A DNA stretch of 64,000 bases. Origin: Chryseobacterium sp. Leaf404. GTDB taxonomy: Bacteria; Bacteroidota; Bacteroidia; Flavobacteriales; Weeksellaceae. Of this stretch, positions 7,607-16,069 are shown in pieces. The notes beneath the pieces are model-generated. The model did no database searches and had not been told where the DNA came from. It saw only the letters and a program-made list of their open reading frames with translations. The DNA lies in assembly GCF_001424145.1 (NCBI RefSeq), contig NZ_LMQM01000012.1, positions 246,744 through 310,743 on the forward strand, written 5' to 3'. Position 1 is the stretch's first letter. Each line of letters starts with the position of its first letter. The translations under genes and the position numbers were made by a program.

Positions 7607-8728
7607 ATGTCAAAAAGAGATTATTACGAGGTTCTTGAGATCAGCAAATCTGCATCGGCCGACGAGATAAAGAAAGCATACCGTAAAATGGCGATCAAAT
7701 ATCACCCTGATAAAAATCCGGGTGATAAAGAAGCTGAGGAAAAATTTAAGGAAGCTGCAGAAGCCTACGAAGTGCTGAGCGACGACAACAAAAAAGCACG
7801 CTATGACCAGTACGGACATGCCGGAATGGGCGGTGCTGGCGGTTTCGGCGGTGGCGGTTTCGGTGGCGGAATGAACATGGAAGATATCTTCAGCCAGTTT
7901 GGAGATATTTTCGGTGGGGGTGGTTTCGGAGGATTTGGCGGTGGCGGCGGTGGCCGTCAGCAGGTGAAAGGTTCTAATTTAAGAATCAGAATCAAGCTGA
8001 ATCTTGAAGAAATGGTGAACGGAACGCAGAAAACCATCAAAGTAAAGAAAATGAAGATGGCAGAAGGTGCTACTTCAAAAACTTGCCCTACGTGCGGTGG
8101 ACAGGGAGTTCAGATGAAAGTGATGAACACGATGTTCGGACAGATGCAGACGCAGACAACCTGCGGAACCTGCCAGGGAATCGGGAAAGTTGCCGATAAA
8201 ATTCCTGCAGGAGCCAATGCACAGGGTTTGATCAAGGATGAAGAAGAAATCTCAATCAATATTCCTGCAGGAGCCAGAGACGGAATCCAGCTGAATGTAC
8301 GAGGTAAAGGTAATGATGCACCGTTTGGCGGAGTTCCGGGTGATCTTTTGGTGATTGTAGAGGAAGAAGTAGATCAGGTGATCAAAAGAGAAGGTGACAA
8401 TCTTCACCAGGAGCTGTACATTTCTTATGCGGAAGCGGCTTTGGGAACTAAAAAAGAGGTACCGACAGTTGGCGGAAAAGTGAAAATTACAATCGATGCA
8501 GGAACACAGTCCGGTAAAATTCTGAGATTGGCAGGAAAAGGTTTACCAAGCATAGACAGCTATGGAAAAGGTGATATGTTTATTCACATCAACGTATGGA
8601 CACCACAAAAACTGAATAAAGAACAAAAAGATTTCTTCGAAAAAATGATGAGCAGCGGCGAAATGGAAGCCGAACCATCAGGAAAAGAAAAATCTTTCTT
8701 TGATAAGGTAAAAGATCTTTTCAACTAA
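7607..8728 (+). CDS. dnaJ: Chaperone protein DnaJ (short zinc finger)
   Basis: Hsp40 co-chaperone that delivers clients to DnaK and stimulates its ATPase. The J domain (1-70) has the HPD motif at 33-35. A Gly/Phe-rich segment (71-116) follows, then the substrate-binding domains and a C-terminal dimerisation region. The zinc region has only two CxxC pairs, at 160-163 (CPTCGG) and 186-189 (CGTCQG), instead of the four CxxCxGxG repeats of E. coli DnaJ. I believe this reduced form is usual in flavobacteria, so it is a lineage trait rather than damage. A strong terminator follows. Confidence 0.95.
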   Translation: MSKRDYYEVLEISKSASADEIKKAYRKMAIKYHPDKNPGDKEAEEKFKEAAEAYEVLSDDNKKARYDQYGHAGMGGAGGFGGGGFGGGMNMEDIFSQFGDIFGGGGFGGFGGGGGGRQQVKGSNLRIRIKLNLEEMVNGTQKTIKVKKMKMAEGATSKTCPTCGGQGVQMKVMNTMFGQMQTQTTCGTCQGIGKVADKIPAGANAQGLIKDEEEISINIPAGARDGIQLNVRGKGNDAPFGGVPGDLLVIVEEEVDQVIKREGDNLHQELYISYAEAALGTKKEVPTVGGKVKITIDAGTQSGKILRLAGKGLPSIDSYGKGDMFIHINVWTPQKLNKEQKDFFEKMMSSGEMEAEPSGKEKSFFDKVKDLFN

Positions 8729-8736
8729 AATATTTC

Positions 8737-8765
8737 AAGAGGCTTTTTTTAAGGCCTCTTTTTTT
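8737..8765 (+). terminator. Terminator of grpE-dnaJ
   Basis: AAGAGGC (8737-8743) pairs with GCCTCTT (8754-8760), followed by TTTTT. Confidence 0.88.
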
Positions 8766-8840
8766 ATATCCAAAACTTACGATTTGTTTTGAAAATGCTG
8801 AAGCTGCCTGACTTACTGTTCAGATATTTCTTATCAGATG

Positions 8841-9767
8841 TTAAAGCAAATACTTCAGTTTCCGGTTTAGAAAAACTACAATAAAACTTGAAATAATGAG
8901 AGAACTTATAAAAATGAAATCATCATATTTCAGCACCCACAGATTCTGGGATTTATAAACGTAAAACATCAGCAAAGGATGGATAAAATAGATCGCCGTA
9001 GAAATGCTCGCCAAAATTTTTGAATCTGTTTTACATTTTAAGTTTTTAAAGTAAATAAAAACCAAAGGACAAGCTATCAACAGGGAAAATAAGAGATCAA
9101 CACTTTCTTTTTTCGGAAGTTTTAAGATTTGAATATTGACGAACGCTTCCGCAACGACAGAGGAAACTGAAAGCAAAACCAGCCAGAGCGACGGATTTCT
9201 TTTCACATCCCATTCGTATTTTTTAATTAGAAAACCAATGGTTAAAAACGGGAAGCAGTCGAAAAGAAAGTTTCGGTACATCGGGTAACGGTTGAAGAGC
9301 TGATTCGTTTCGCCTTCGAAAAAATGGGAGTTTCCTAAATACTGAATTGTGTAACCACAGAGGAAGAAAATAAAAATCAATGAAATGAGAAGTTTCGGGC
9401 TTTTATTTCTGAGAAAAAACAGAAGAATTCCTGCAATCAAAGTTCCGTTGAGATACCATAAATGGTGATAACCAAAAACAATATTGGAGGCTGCGTCACC
9501 TTCCTTCCAGAGCGGAATATAGATGACCGTCCAGATTGTATACAAAATGAAAATTCTGAAAAGCCATTTTTTCAGTTTAGAAAAATCATTAACGAAGGAA
9601 AAATAATAGCCTGTAATAATCAAAAAAACCGGAACTCCCAATCGGAAGAGCCCATTCACAAGCAGATAGCTGAGCGTTGGATAAGAATCTCTGAGAAAAT
9701 AAATGTGCAACCCGACCACAAACAGGGCGAGCACAATTTTCAAAAGATCTATCGCTAAACTTCTCAT
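8841..9767 (-). CDS. Membrane acyltransferase, Acyltransferase_3 family
   Basis: Polytopic 308-residue membrane protein with about ten hydrophobic helices. It opens RSLAIDLLKIVLALFVVGLHIYF, where the His follows the first helix as in Acyltransferase_3 (OafA/NolL-like) enzymes. GVPVFLIITGYYFS and a late YFIHPLLMF are also typical of the family. Such enzymes move acyl groups, often acetyl, onto surface sugars. The acceptor cannot be inferred. It lies on the opposite strand to dnaJ, with DUF808 upstream on the same strand and a terminator between, so it is probably a single gene. Confidence 0.85.
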   Translation of the reverse strand: MRSLAIDLLKIVLALFVVGLHIYFLRDSYPTLSYLLVNGLFRLGVPVFLIITGYYFSFVNDFSKLKKWLFRIFILYTIWTVIYIPLWKEGDAASNIVFGYHHLWYLNGTLIAGILLFFLRNKSPKLLISLIFIFFLCGYTIQYLGNSHFFEGETNQLFNRYPMYRNFLFDCFPFLTIGFLIKKYEWDVKRNPSLWLVLLSVSSVVAEAFVNIQILKLPKKESVDLLFSLLIACPLVFIYFKNLKCKTDSKILASISTAIYFIHPLLMFYVYKSQNLWVLKYDDFIFISSLIISSFIVVFLNRKLKYLL

Positions 9768-9775
9768 TTTTTAAC

Positions 9776-9817
9776 TAAAAAAGTTTACGAAAACCGTTCA
9801 AAAACATCTTCGTAAAC
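9776..9817 (-). terminator. Terminator of the DUF808 gene
   Basis: GTTTACGAA (9783-9791) and TTCGTAAAC (9809-9817) form a perfect 9-bp stem. On the minus strand it is followed by a T tract (9782-9777). Confidence 0.75.
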
Positions 9818-9843
9818 CTTTAAATTTTTTAATTAATCCGTTT

Positions 9844-10728
9844 CTATTTTCCGGAAACAAGGCTGTATGCTTTTTTTCCAACAGTGAATAAAGCCACACC
9901 GATCAATCCGCCAGCAAGACCGAAGACTACCTGTTTCAAAGTCGCATTCCAGTCAGGTAAAATGTGATGAAGATATTCAATTCTATGGGCAAAAATCTCT
10001 CCGGCAACCATGATTAAAGCTATTGTTCCGATTACTCCTAACGATTTGATTACCCATGGCAACGCATCTACCAAAAACTGTCCTAATTTTGACGCAAAAC
10101 CTTTTCCGTTACTTTTTTTGATTAATTTGAAACCGGCATCATCCATTCTTACAATTAAAGCTACAATTCCGTAGACACCCACGGTTGCAACTATTGCCAC
10201 AAGGCTTGTTACCAGGATTTGAGTGATGAAAGGATGGCTTTCTTCCAACACAGTTCCCAAAGCGATGATTACAATTTCCAGTGAAAGAATAAAATCTGTA
10301 GTAACCGCAGATTTCACCTTTGCTTTTTCAATTTCCTCGGCAGACTGCGTATCGGCTTCCCTTTCTTCTATGACTTCATGCCCTTCCTTTTTCCGGTGAA
10401 AAAGAAACTCAATAATTTTCTCAACACCCTCAAAAGCCAGATACATTGCTCCTACAATTAAAATATAGTTGATTGCAGGCTGATAAAGCCAATTCAGCAG
10501 AAATACAATCGGAAGAATAATTATTTTATTTAAAAAAGAACCTTTGGTAATTGCCCAAAGAACAGGAATTTCTCTTGAGGACATAAATCCTGTAGCTTTC
10601 TCGGCATTTACGGCAAGATCATCGCCTAAAATTCCGGCAGTTTTTTTCGTTGCTATTTTAGTGGTTACCGCCACATCATCCATTAAAGCTGCAACATCGT
10701 CAAGAAGCGCAAAAAAGCCTGAAGCCAT
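9844..10728 (-). CDS. DUF808 (YedI-like) inner-membrane protein
   Basis: The 294-residue protein starts MASGFFALLDDVAALMDDVA, the hallmark opening of the DUF808/YedI family. TTKIATKKTAGILGDDLAVNAEKATGF-type phrasing continues the match. About seven hydrophobic helices follow, with a charged cytoplasmic loop around 112-140 (RKKEGHEVIEEREADTQSAEE). The function of this widespread family is unknown. Transcribed alone, divergent from the next gene; its terminator is at 9776-9817. Confidence 0.9.
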   Translation of the reverse strand: MASGFFALLDDVAALMDDVAVTTKIATKKTAGILGDDLAVNAEKATGFMSSREIPVLWAITKGSFLNKIIILPIVFLLNWLYQPAINYILIVGAMYLAFEGVEKIIEFLFHRKKEGHEVIEEREADTQSAEEIEKAKVKSAVTTDFILSLEIVIIALGTVLEESHPFITQILVTSLVAIVATVGVYGIVALIVRMDDAGFKLIKKSNGKGFASKLGQFLVDALPWVIKSLGVIGTIALIMVAGEIFAHRIEYLHHILPDWNATLKQVVFGLAGGLIGVALFTVGKKAYSLVSGK

Positions 10729-10866
10729 ATTTTTTTAATTTATTTTTAAGGTTTGTTAAAATTAAACCAAGGCAAAAATAATGTTTTAATTTCATTTTTG
10801 ATTAGTTTTAAATTTCGTTAGTCTGAATAATTTTTAACATTGATACAACTCTATATTTACAATTCT

Positions 10867-11286
10867 ATGAAAGTTCATTTAAGGAAATCATATTTAAAAG
10901 TTCTGATTGCAATAATAATGTCAGCATTACTTTCATCATGCAGAGAAAAATTAACCGAACCCATTTCATTTTTTGAAAATTATGATTTGAGTTCAGGAAG
11001 ATACAGATTGGATTTTTATAACATTGATGGTGTAGCTATTGATAATTTTAAAAATTTTTATATCGATGATCCAACTACTCTGCTGAAAATTCAACTACAA
11101 TGGATTTTCAAATATAAATCCGACATTCAGCCGTGCGGATACGGATATTCAATTGAACTAAAGGAAAATAACAAAGTTATAAAGCAGACGTTAATAAACT
11201 TAGATTGCGAGTATATGTCAGGATGGATTCACTTTCCGAAAGAATTTCTGACAGACCACAAAAATCACTTTAAAACTTTAAAGTAA
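10867..11286 (+). CDS. Small lipoprotein of unknown function
   Basis: The start at 10867 gives MKVHLRKSYLKVLIAIIMSALLSSC, a lipoprotein signal with the acylated Cys at residue 25. An in-frame start at 10840 would put nine uncharged residues before it. The mature part of about 115 residues is polar and rich in Lys, Asp and aromatic residues. No domain is recognised. The gene ends 27 bp before the esterase-like lipoprotein gene, so the two are probably one operon. Confidence 0.75.
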   Translation: MKVHLRKSYLKVLIAIIMSALLSSCREKLTEPISFFENYDLSSGRYRLDFYNIDGVAIDNFKNFYIDDPTTLLKIQLQWIFKYKSDIQPCGYGYSIELKENNKVIKQTLINLDCEYMSGWIHFPKEFLTDHKNHFKTLK

Positions 11287-11313
11287 AACTCTTTTTCTTC
11301 TTACCTTTACTCT

Positions 11314-12177
11314 ATGAAAAAGCTGATTCTCAATTACCACTATTTTGTTTTAGGATTGGCAGGCTTTTTTTTAAATTCATGTAATTCAAAATACAGGGTT
11401 TGGGTTGGGAATAATTCTCAAAAGGTTTACAATCTGAAATACGGCGAAGACAAACGCCAGAAAATGGATGTTTTCTTACCAGCCGATTACCCGCAAGATG
11501 CTCCGGTTGTACTGATTGTTCATGGCGGAGCATGGAAATATGGCAGAAAAGAGCACATGATTCAAATCCAGAAAATGCTTTTTGCCAATAATATTCCGAG
11601 TGTTAATATGAATTACCGTTTGGTAAAAAAAGGAATTACCTACCGCGAACAGCTTGAGGATATTGATTTGGCGATTGAAAAGTTTAATTCCCTTTCAGAA
11701 AAATCAGAACTGCTGCCCGATAATTACATTCTTTTGGGCGAAAGTGCGGGTGGGCATCTGGCTCTACTCTACGGTTATAAAAATCCTCAGAGAATTAAAA
11801 AAATAATTTCTTTAAGCGGACCAACAGATTTTTTTTCTGATGAATATTTAAAATCATTTTACTCGAAATATACTTCTGGAAGTATTCAGAAAATGGTGGG
11901 AACCAAATTTACAAGAAAAAATCTTTCTGAGGAATTCAAAACAGCAAGTCCGATTGCGAATGTTTCGTCAGTTCCTACCCTCTTATTTCAGGGAAATACG
12001 GATTTCCTGGTTAATCAAAAACAAGGATTGGCTTTAGATTCGGTTTTAACCGAAAAGAACATTCCACACAAACTGGTTTTCATGGAAAACACAGGTCACG
12101 CGCCCAGATTTTTTAATAAAACTAAAAGAGACAGCATTATTTATCCGAATATTTTGAAGTGGATTAGGAATGAGTAA
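11314..12177 (+). CDS. Lipid-anchored alpha/beta-hydrolase (esterase/BD-FAE-like)
   Basis: The signal peptide ends in the lipobox FLNSC (Cys23), so the enzyme should be membrane-anchored and face outward. The alpha/beta-hydrolase core shows the oxyanion motif VLIVHGGAWKYG (about 66-77), the nucleophile motif GESAGGH (about 142-148), a C-terminal acid region near GNTDFLV and a late His in NTGHAPRF. This pattern fits carboxylesterases and feruloyl-esterase-like enzymes. Substrate unknown. The last codons and the stop lie inside a 7-bp repeat tract (12171-12219), so the C-terminus may have been shaped by it. Confidence 0.85.
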   Translation: MKKLILNYHYFVLGLAGFFLNSCNSKYRVWVGNNSQKVYNLKYGEDKRQKMDVFLPADYPQDAPVVLIVHGGAWKYGRKEHMIQIQKMLFANNIPSVNMNYRLVKKGITYREQLEDIDLAIEKFNSLSEKSELLPDNYILLGESAGGHLALLYGYKNPQRIKKIISLSGPTDFFSDEYLKSFYSKYTSGSIQKMVGTKFTRKNLSEEFKTASPIANVSSVPTLLFQGNTDFLVNQKQGLALDSVLTEKNIPHKLVFMENTGHAPRFFNKTKRDSIIYPNILKWIRNE

Positions 12178-12219
12178 TGTGTAATGAATGATGGATGATG
12201 GATGATGGATGATGGATGA
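12171..12219. repeat. 7-bp tandem repeat across the esterase stop codon
   Basis: Seven phase-exact heptamers: TGAGTAA, TGTGTAA, TGAATGA and four identical TGGATGA units. The esterase stop codon is inside the first unit. Confidence 0.75.
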
Positions 12220-12283
12220 AATATTAAAAAAATGTTTTAACGCTTATCGAAAAAAAACTAAAGTTCGTAACCTTAACCTTAAA

Positions 12284-12308
12284 ACAAAAAAAACCTGCCG
12301 GAGCAGGT
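12284..12308 (-). terminator. Terminator of the DedA gene
   Basis: On the minus strand, ACCTGC (12308-12303) pairs with GCAGGT (12298-12293) around a 4-nt loop, followed by seven T. Confidence 0.88.
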
Positions 12309-12315
12309 CAATATT

Positions 12316-13041
12316 TTATTTTTTTTTGTCTTGTTCTTTATCAATTAATTCTTCCAGAACCTCATCTTCCACAATAGGATTTCCTTTTGGTGCTCCGAAA
12401 ACGAATTTCAGAATTACCGGAACTGTCGTTACCAAAACGATGATGATGATGATGAACTCCAGTTTTTCTTTCAGATTAATTCCAAACTGATCCATAAAAA
12501 GTTTATCCAGATAATGTCCTGCAAAAATCAAACTGAATGACCAGAGTACTCCTCCGATGATGTTATCTCTCAGGAAAGCTTTTTTATCCATGCTCACAAT
12601 ACCCGCAACAATCGGCATAAATGTTCTCACCACCGGTAAAAATCTCGCCATAATTACAGCTAATGCTCCGTTTTTTTCAAAGAAATCATGTGCCTGATAA
12701 AGATATTTCTTTTTAAACAGAAAAGTATCCTGTTTTTTATACAAAGCCGGTCCTGTTTTGCTTCCAAACCAATATCCAACCTGATTACCAACGATTGCTG
12801 CAAATGCAACAGCGGAGGCCAGCAAAGTAGTGTCTAAAAAGTCACTTCCTGTAGAACCGAATGTTTTAGAAATAATGTCTACGGCATAAATTCCGGAAAC
12901 GAAAAGAAGTGAATCTCCGGGCAGAAAAAACCCTACAAACAAGCCTGTTTCGGCAAAAATAATGAATAAGATTACCCAGAATCCACCCATGTTGATGTAA
13001 AATTCGGGATTTAATAAATCTCTCCAGCTATTGTATTCCAT
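12316..13041 (-). CDS. DedA-family membrane protein
   Basis: Integral inner-membrane protein of the DedA (VTT/SNARE-associated) family, linked to lipid flipping, envelope homeostasis and proton-motive force. The 241-residue chain has the family signatures: an N-terminal ETGLFVGFFLPGDSLLF, a GNQVGYWFGSKTGPALY re-entrant region, and the F-x-R-x-x-P-x-x-R-like motif ARFLPVVRTFMPIVAG. The C-terminal tail is acidic then basic (DKEQDKKK). Single gene with its own terminator; prfB lies upstream on the same strand 87 bp away. Confidence 0.93.
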   Translation of the reverse strand: MEYNSWRDLLNPEFYINMGGFWVILFIIFAETGLFVGFFLPGDSLLFVSGIYAVDIISKTFGSTGSDFLDTTLLASAVAFAAIVGNQVGYWFGSKTGPALYKKQDTFLFKKKYLYQAHDFFEKNGALAVIMARFLPVVRTFMPIVAGIVSMDKKAFLRDNIIGGVLWSFSLIFAGHYLDKLFMDQFGINLKEKLEFIIIIIVLVTTVPVILKFVFGAPKGNPIVEDEVLEELIDKEQDKKK

Positions 13042-13128
13042 ATATATTGATGATGAACAAAAATAAGCTTAATAATATTATGCTGAAAACATATTAGCAT
13101 ATTTTAACGTAAATGTAAACCTGATTTG

Positions 13129-14241
13129 TTACAGGTGGAGATCGTCGTCTGAAACTGCTGTACCGTCGGCCATCAAAAATGCTTTTAAAAATGGTGTGAG
13201 ATTACCGTTCATCGTACCGTCAACGTCCGACGTTTCGTGACCAGAACGTACATCTTTCACCAGTTTATAAGGGTGCATCACGTAATTTCTGATCTGGCTT
13301 CCCCACTCGATTTTCATTTTATTGGCTTCAATTTCATTCCGCGCTTTTAGTCTTTCTTCAAGTTCCATTTCATATAGTCTGGACTTTAAAAGCTGCATTG
13401 CTTTTTCCTTATTCTGAAGTTGGGAACGTGATTCTGAGTTTTCGATGATAATTCCTGTTGGTGCATGTCGGAGACGGACTGCCGTTTCAACCTTATTAAC
13501 ATTCTGACCTCCGGCTCCTGAGGATCTCATCGTTTCAAATGAAATATCAGCAGGATTGATGTTGATTTCAATTGTGTCATCCACAAGCGGATAAACATAG
13601 ACAGAAACGAAACTTGTATGACGTTTTGCATTAGAATCAAATGGTGAAATTCTTACCAAACGGTGAACCCCATTTTCACCACGGAGGTAGCCAAAAGCAA
13701 ATTCTCCTTCAATCTCGAGAGTAACTGTTTTCACGCCCGCTACGTCACCTTCCTGGTAATTCAGTTCGCGTATTTTGTAGCCTTGTTTTTCTGCCCACAT
13801 CGTGTACATTCTCATCAACATCGCAGCCCAGTCGCAACTTTCTGTACCACCGGCTCCAGCAGTGATTTGAAGAACAGCCGAAAGCTCGTCTCCTTCGTTT
13901 GAAAGCATATTTTTAAACTCCAGATCTTCGATTTTTTCTATGAGTAGAGGAAATGTTTCGTCGAGTTCCTTTTCAGAATCGGGATCTTCTCTGGCAAATT
14001 CCATTAAAACCTGAAGATCTTCAAACTGAGTATTGATCTCTTCGTAAGCTTCCACCCATTTTTTCTTTGAACGAAGCTGTTTCAGGAAGGCTTCTGCAGT
14101 TTTAGGATTGTCCCAAAACTCCGGTGCAGCCGTTTTTTCGTCGTCGTTAAAAATTTCGATTTTCTTTTTATCGATCTGAAGATATTTTCTGAGATCTTCT
14201 ATTCTTGCCTGTGTGTCTTTTATCTGGTCGTTATTGATCAA
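13129..14241 (-). CDS. prfB: Peptide chain release factor 2, without the programmed frameshift
   Basis: Terminates translation at UGA and UAA. The 370-residue protein carries the stop-recognition tripeptide SPF ([15 protein letters not shown]) and the catalytic GGQ ([17 protein letters not shown]). In E. coli a +1 frameshift at an in-frame UGA near codon 26 autoregulates RF2. Here the matching place reads [11 protein letters not shown] with CTT CAG and no internal stop, so the gene is one uninterrupted frame and that control is absent. No partner gene is evident. Confidence 0.96.
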   Translation of the reverse strand: MINNDQIKDTQARIEDLRKYLQIDKKKIEIFNDDEKTAAPEFWDNPKTAEAFLKQLRSKKKWVEAYEEINTQFEDLQVLMEFAREDPDSEKELDETFPLLIEKIEDLEFKNMLSNEGDELSAVLQITAGAGGTESCDWAAMLMRMYTMWAEKQGYKIRELNYQEGDVAGVKTVTLEIEGEFAFGYLRGENGVHRLVRISPFDSNAKRHTSFVSVYVYPLVDDTIEININPADISFETMRSSGAGGQNVNKVETAVRLRHAPTGIIIENSESRSQLQNKEKAMQLLKSRLYEMELEERLKARNEIEANKMKIEWGSQIRNYVMHPYKLVKDVRSGHETSDVDGTMNGNLTPFLKAFLMADGTAVSDDDLHL

Positions 14242-14292
14242 AACATTAAAAATTTGAACTGCAAATTTACGGATAAAATAGAGAAGATTTTG

Positions 14293-14331
14293 AATAAAAA
14301 ATCAGACCCCAAAAGATTATGAGGTCTGATT
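14293..14331 (-). terminator. Terminator of the T9SS cargo gene
   Basis: AATCAGACC (14300-14308) pairs with GGTCTGATT (14323-14331). On the minus strand it runs into TTTTTT. It lies about 220 bp after the stop of the 14554-15513 gene, beyond the palindromic element at 14359-14522. Confidence 0.75.
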
Positions 14332-14358
14332 TCAAGATGGATTTAATGATTCTGAGAA

Positions 14359-14522
14359 CCTGTTTAAATTTCATCAAAATTAATTTCCCCGGACCCTCTT
14401 TCAACCAGCTCAGGATGACGCAGGAGTTATTTTGATGAAATTTTCAAGACATTTTTCTACCCTTGAGTGTTGGGGAATAAAAAATGAGCTGAAAATTTGT
14501 TTTCTAATCATTTTTAAACAGG
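14359..14522. repeat. Small palindromic element with inverted ends
   Basis: CCTGTTTAAA (14359-14368) is mirrored by TTTAAACAGG (14513-14522). Inside, ATTTCATCAAAAT (14368-14380) is mirrored by ATTTTGATGAAAT (14429-14441). The total is 164 bp with no coding capacity. It sits between the T9SS gene stop and that gene's terminator, as if inserted in the 3' untranslated region. It resembles a MITE, but no copy elsewhere in this window supports that. Confidence 0.45.
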
Positions 14523-14553
14523 CTATCAAACCAAAGAGATTTCTTTCAAAAAA

Positions 14554-15513
14554 TTATTTTTTAATGACTTTCTTTGAAGTCTGTGTTCCGTTTTTAAATT
14601 TTAAAATAACAGTATAAGTTCCTTTTTCAAGGGAAGAAAGATTAAGCTGAGACTGAGGCTGAATATCTTTAATCAAAGTACGTCCTGTAAAATCTACAAC
14701 GCTTACTGAAGCTAAATCTTTACTATCATCAAAATTGATTAAATCTGTAAATGGATTTGGATAAATTGCTGATTTCTTGTCTGCCTTCGCATCTGAAACA
14801 GACAATACAAGTCCTTGAGCAGAGATGGCAAATACATTAATCACGGTAACATCGGCAGAAGTTTTTTTTACTGTAACAGAAGTAATCACCTTAGACTGAT
14901 TTGCGGCAGAGATAGCCAGAGGAATCTGGTAAATCCTCGGGTTTGTACCGCCACCATTTTCAAGACCATTCGAAGATCTGTTTATTCGACCAATCCCCTG
15001 AATAGCAAAGCTGCTCCCATCATACCAATCCTGAAAATTGGTATTGGCAAAAACCTGAGTGGTAGAATCTGCAAAATTTACTGTGATATCGCCGGTAGAA
15101 GGTCCGCTTCCGCTTACCGCTAAGACATAAAGCATACTTGCAGATCCGGGAGTTGCCAGAGTGAGAGTTCCTGTATCATTGGCGTTGGGAAGCCTCAAAG
15201 AATTATTTGCGTTGTAAGAAGCTAATTGATAGGTTAATCCGGTAGTTCCCGCAGCAGCGGAAGTGATTAATCCTGTTTCCGGCAGACCGTAGGTGAGTGC
15301 TGCTGACGAGGCGGTAAGTTTGTAGTCTTTAGACATGTATGCATAATTGTCTGTTGGTTTATCCAGACTTGCATTGGTAGAAGAAGATGCAGGGCCGGTT
15401 CCGTTGGCAATAACATCAGCATTGAAACCAGACAGAGATAGTGTTTGATAGGTTTGAGCAGTTACAGCGGCAAAAGCCAAAACCAAACCAAGAGATAGGA
15501 GTTGTTTTTTCAT
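14554..15513 (-). CDS. Secreted protein with type IX secretion sorting domain
   Basis: The signal peptide MKKQLLSLGLVLAFAAVTAQ sends the protein to the periplasm. The C-terminal 75 residues (SAIYPNPFTDLINF ... GRTLIKDI ... LEKGTYTVILKFKNG ... KKVIKK) are a type A T9SS sorting domain, so it should be exported across the outer membrane by the Por/gliding machinery. The middle (25-235) is Ser/Thr/Asn-rich and probably beta-structured, with no catalytic motif that I recognise. A surface or released protein is the safe inference. Confidence 0.9.
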   Translation of the reverse strand: MKKQLLSLGLVLAFAAVTAQTYQTLSLSGFNADVIANGTGPASSSTNASLDKPTDNYAYMSKDYKLTASSAALTYGLPETGLITSAAAGTTGLTYQLASYNANNSLRLPNANDTGTLTLATPGSASMLYVLAVSGSGPSTGDITVNFADSTTQVFANTNFQDWYDGSSFAIQGIGRINRSSNGLENGGGTNPRIYQIPLAISAANQSKVITSVTVKKTSADVTVINVFAISAQGLVLSVSDAKADKKSAIYPNPFTDLINFDDSKDLASVSVVDFTGRTLIKDIQPQSQLNLSSLEKGTYTVILKFKNGTQTSKKVIKK

Positions 15514-15880
15514 AGTTAATGTATTAGGTTAATTTTTGTTGCCAGCCATTTCTTCATTATAAAAACTTTATACATTTAAAAAGATTACATTAATTTAAAT
15601 ACGTAAAAGATTAAAATAATATGAAGTACACACCATAAAAATCATTTTACCGAAAAATAAGTATTCACTATAAAAAGAAATAGACGACAAACAAATGTAG
15701 TGGAAAACAGTTGTAAACGTGGTACTTCAGATACTCATTTCATACTCTGAAGGTTTAAAACTCATATTTTTGTGTAACAGAAGTCACTTTTTTATAACAG
15801 AGAATGCATCAACTCTGTCAATTACGATCACAATGAAATTATTGATTTTCGATGTTTACAAAAATTTAAAAGCAATTAAG
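15514..15880. other. Non-coding spacer before the T9SS cargo gene
   Basis: An AT-rich stretch with one good -7 box on the minus strand, TACATTTG (15699-15692), which could start a long leader of about 170 nt for the T9SS gene. No -33 box is clear. No other structure is seen. Confidence 0.35.
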
Positions 15881-15881
15881 C

Positions 15882-15915
15882 ACAAAAAAATGATGGCAAA
15901 TTGACCATCATTTTT
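15882..15915 (-). terminator. Terminator of the AAA+ ATPase gene
   Basis: AAAAATGATGG (15886-15896) and CCATCATTTTT (15905-15915) form an 11-bp perfect stem followed by a T tract on the minus strand. Confidence 0.8.
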
Positions 15916-16069
15916 ACAAAGAATTAAGAATATTTTAAGCTGTGTGAATTACAACGTAGAGAGACAATTATTCTGTTTTAGGTTATGAAAATATAGTTTT
16001 GAAACAAATCATCCGAATTAAATTAATTCAGGGAATCTGAAAATTCTCCAAAACTCATAATTTAATCCA

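Noticed and set aside
12209..12490. Open frame of 93 codons on the plus strand
   Set aside because: It crosses the DedA terminator and runs antisense to DedA; poly-Met/Ser composition comes from reading that gene backwards.
15719..15904. Open frame of 61 codons before the AAA+ terminator
   Set aside because: AT-rich spacer sequence that ends inside a terminator stem; no ribosome site or conserved composition.
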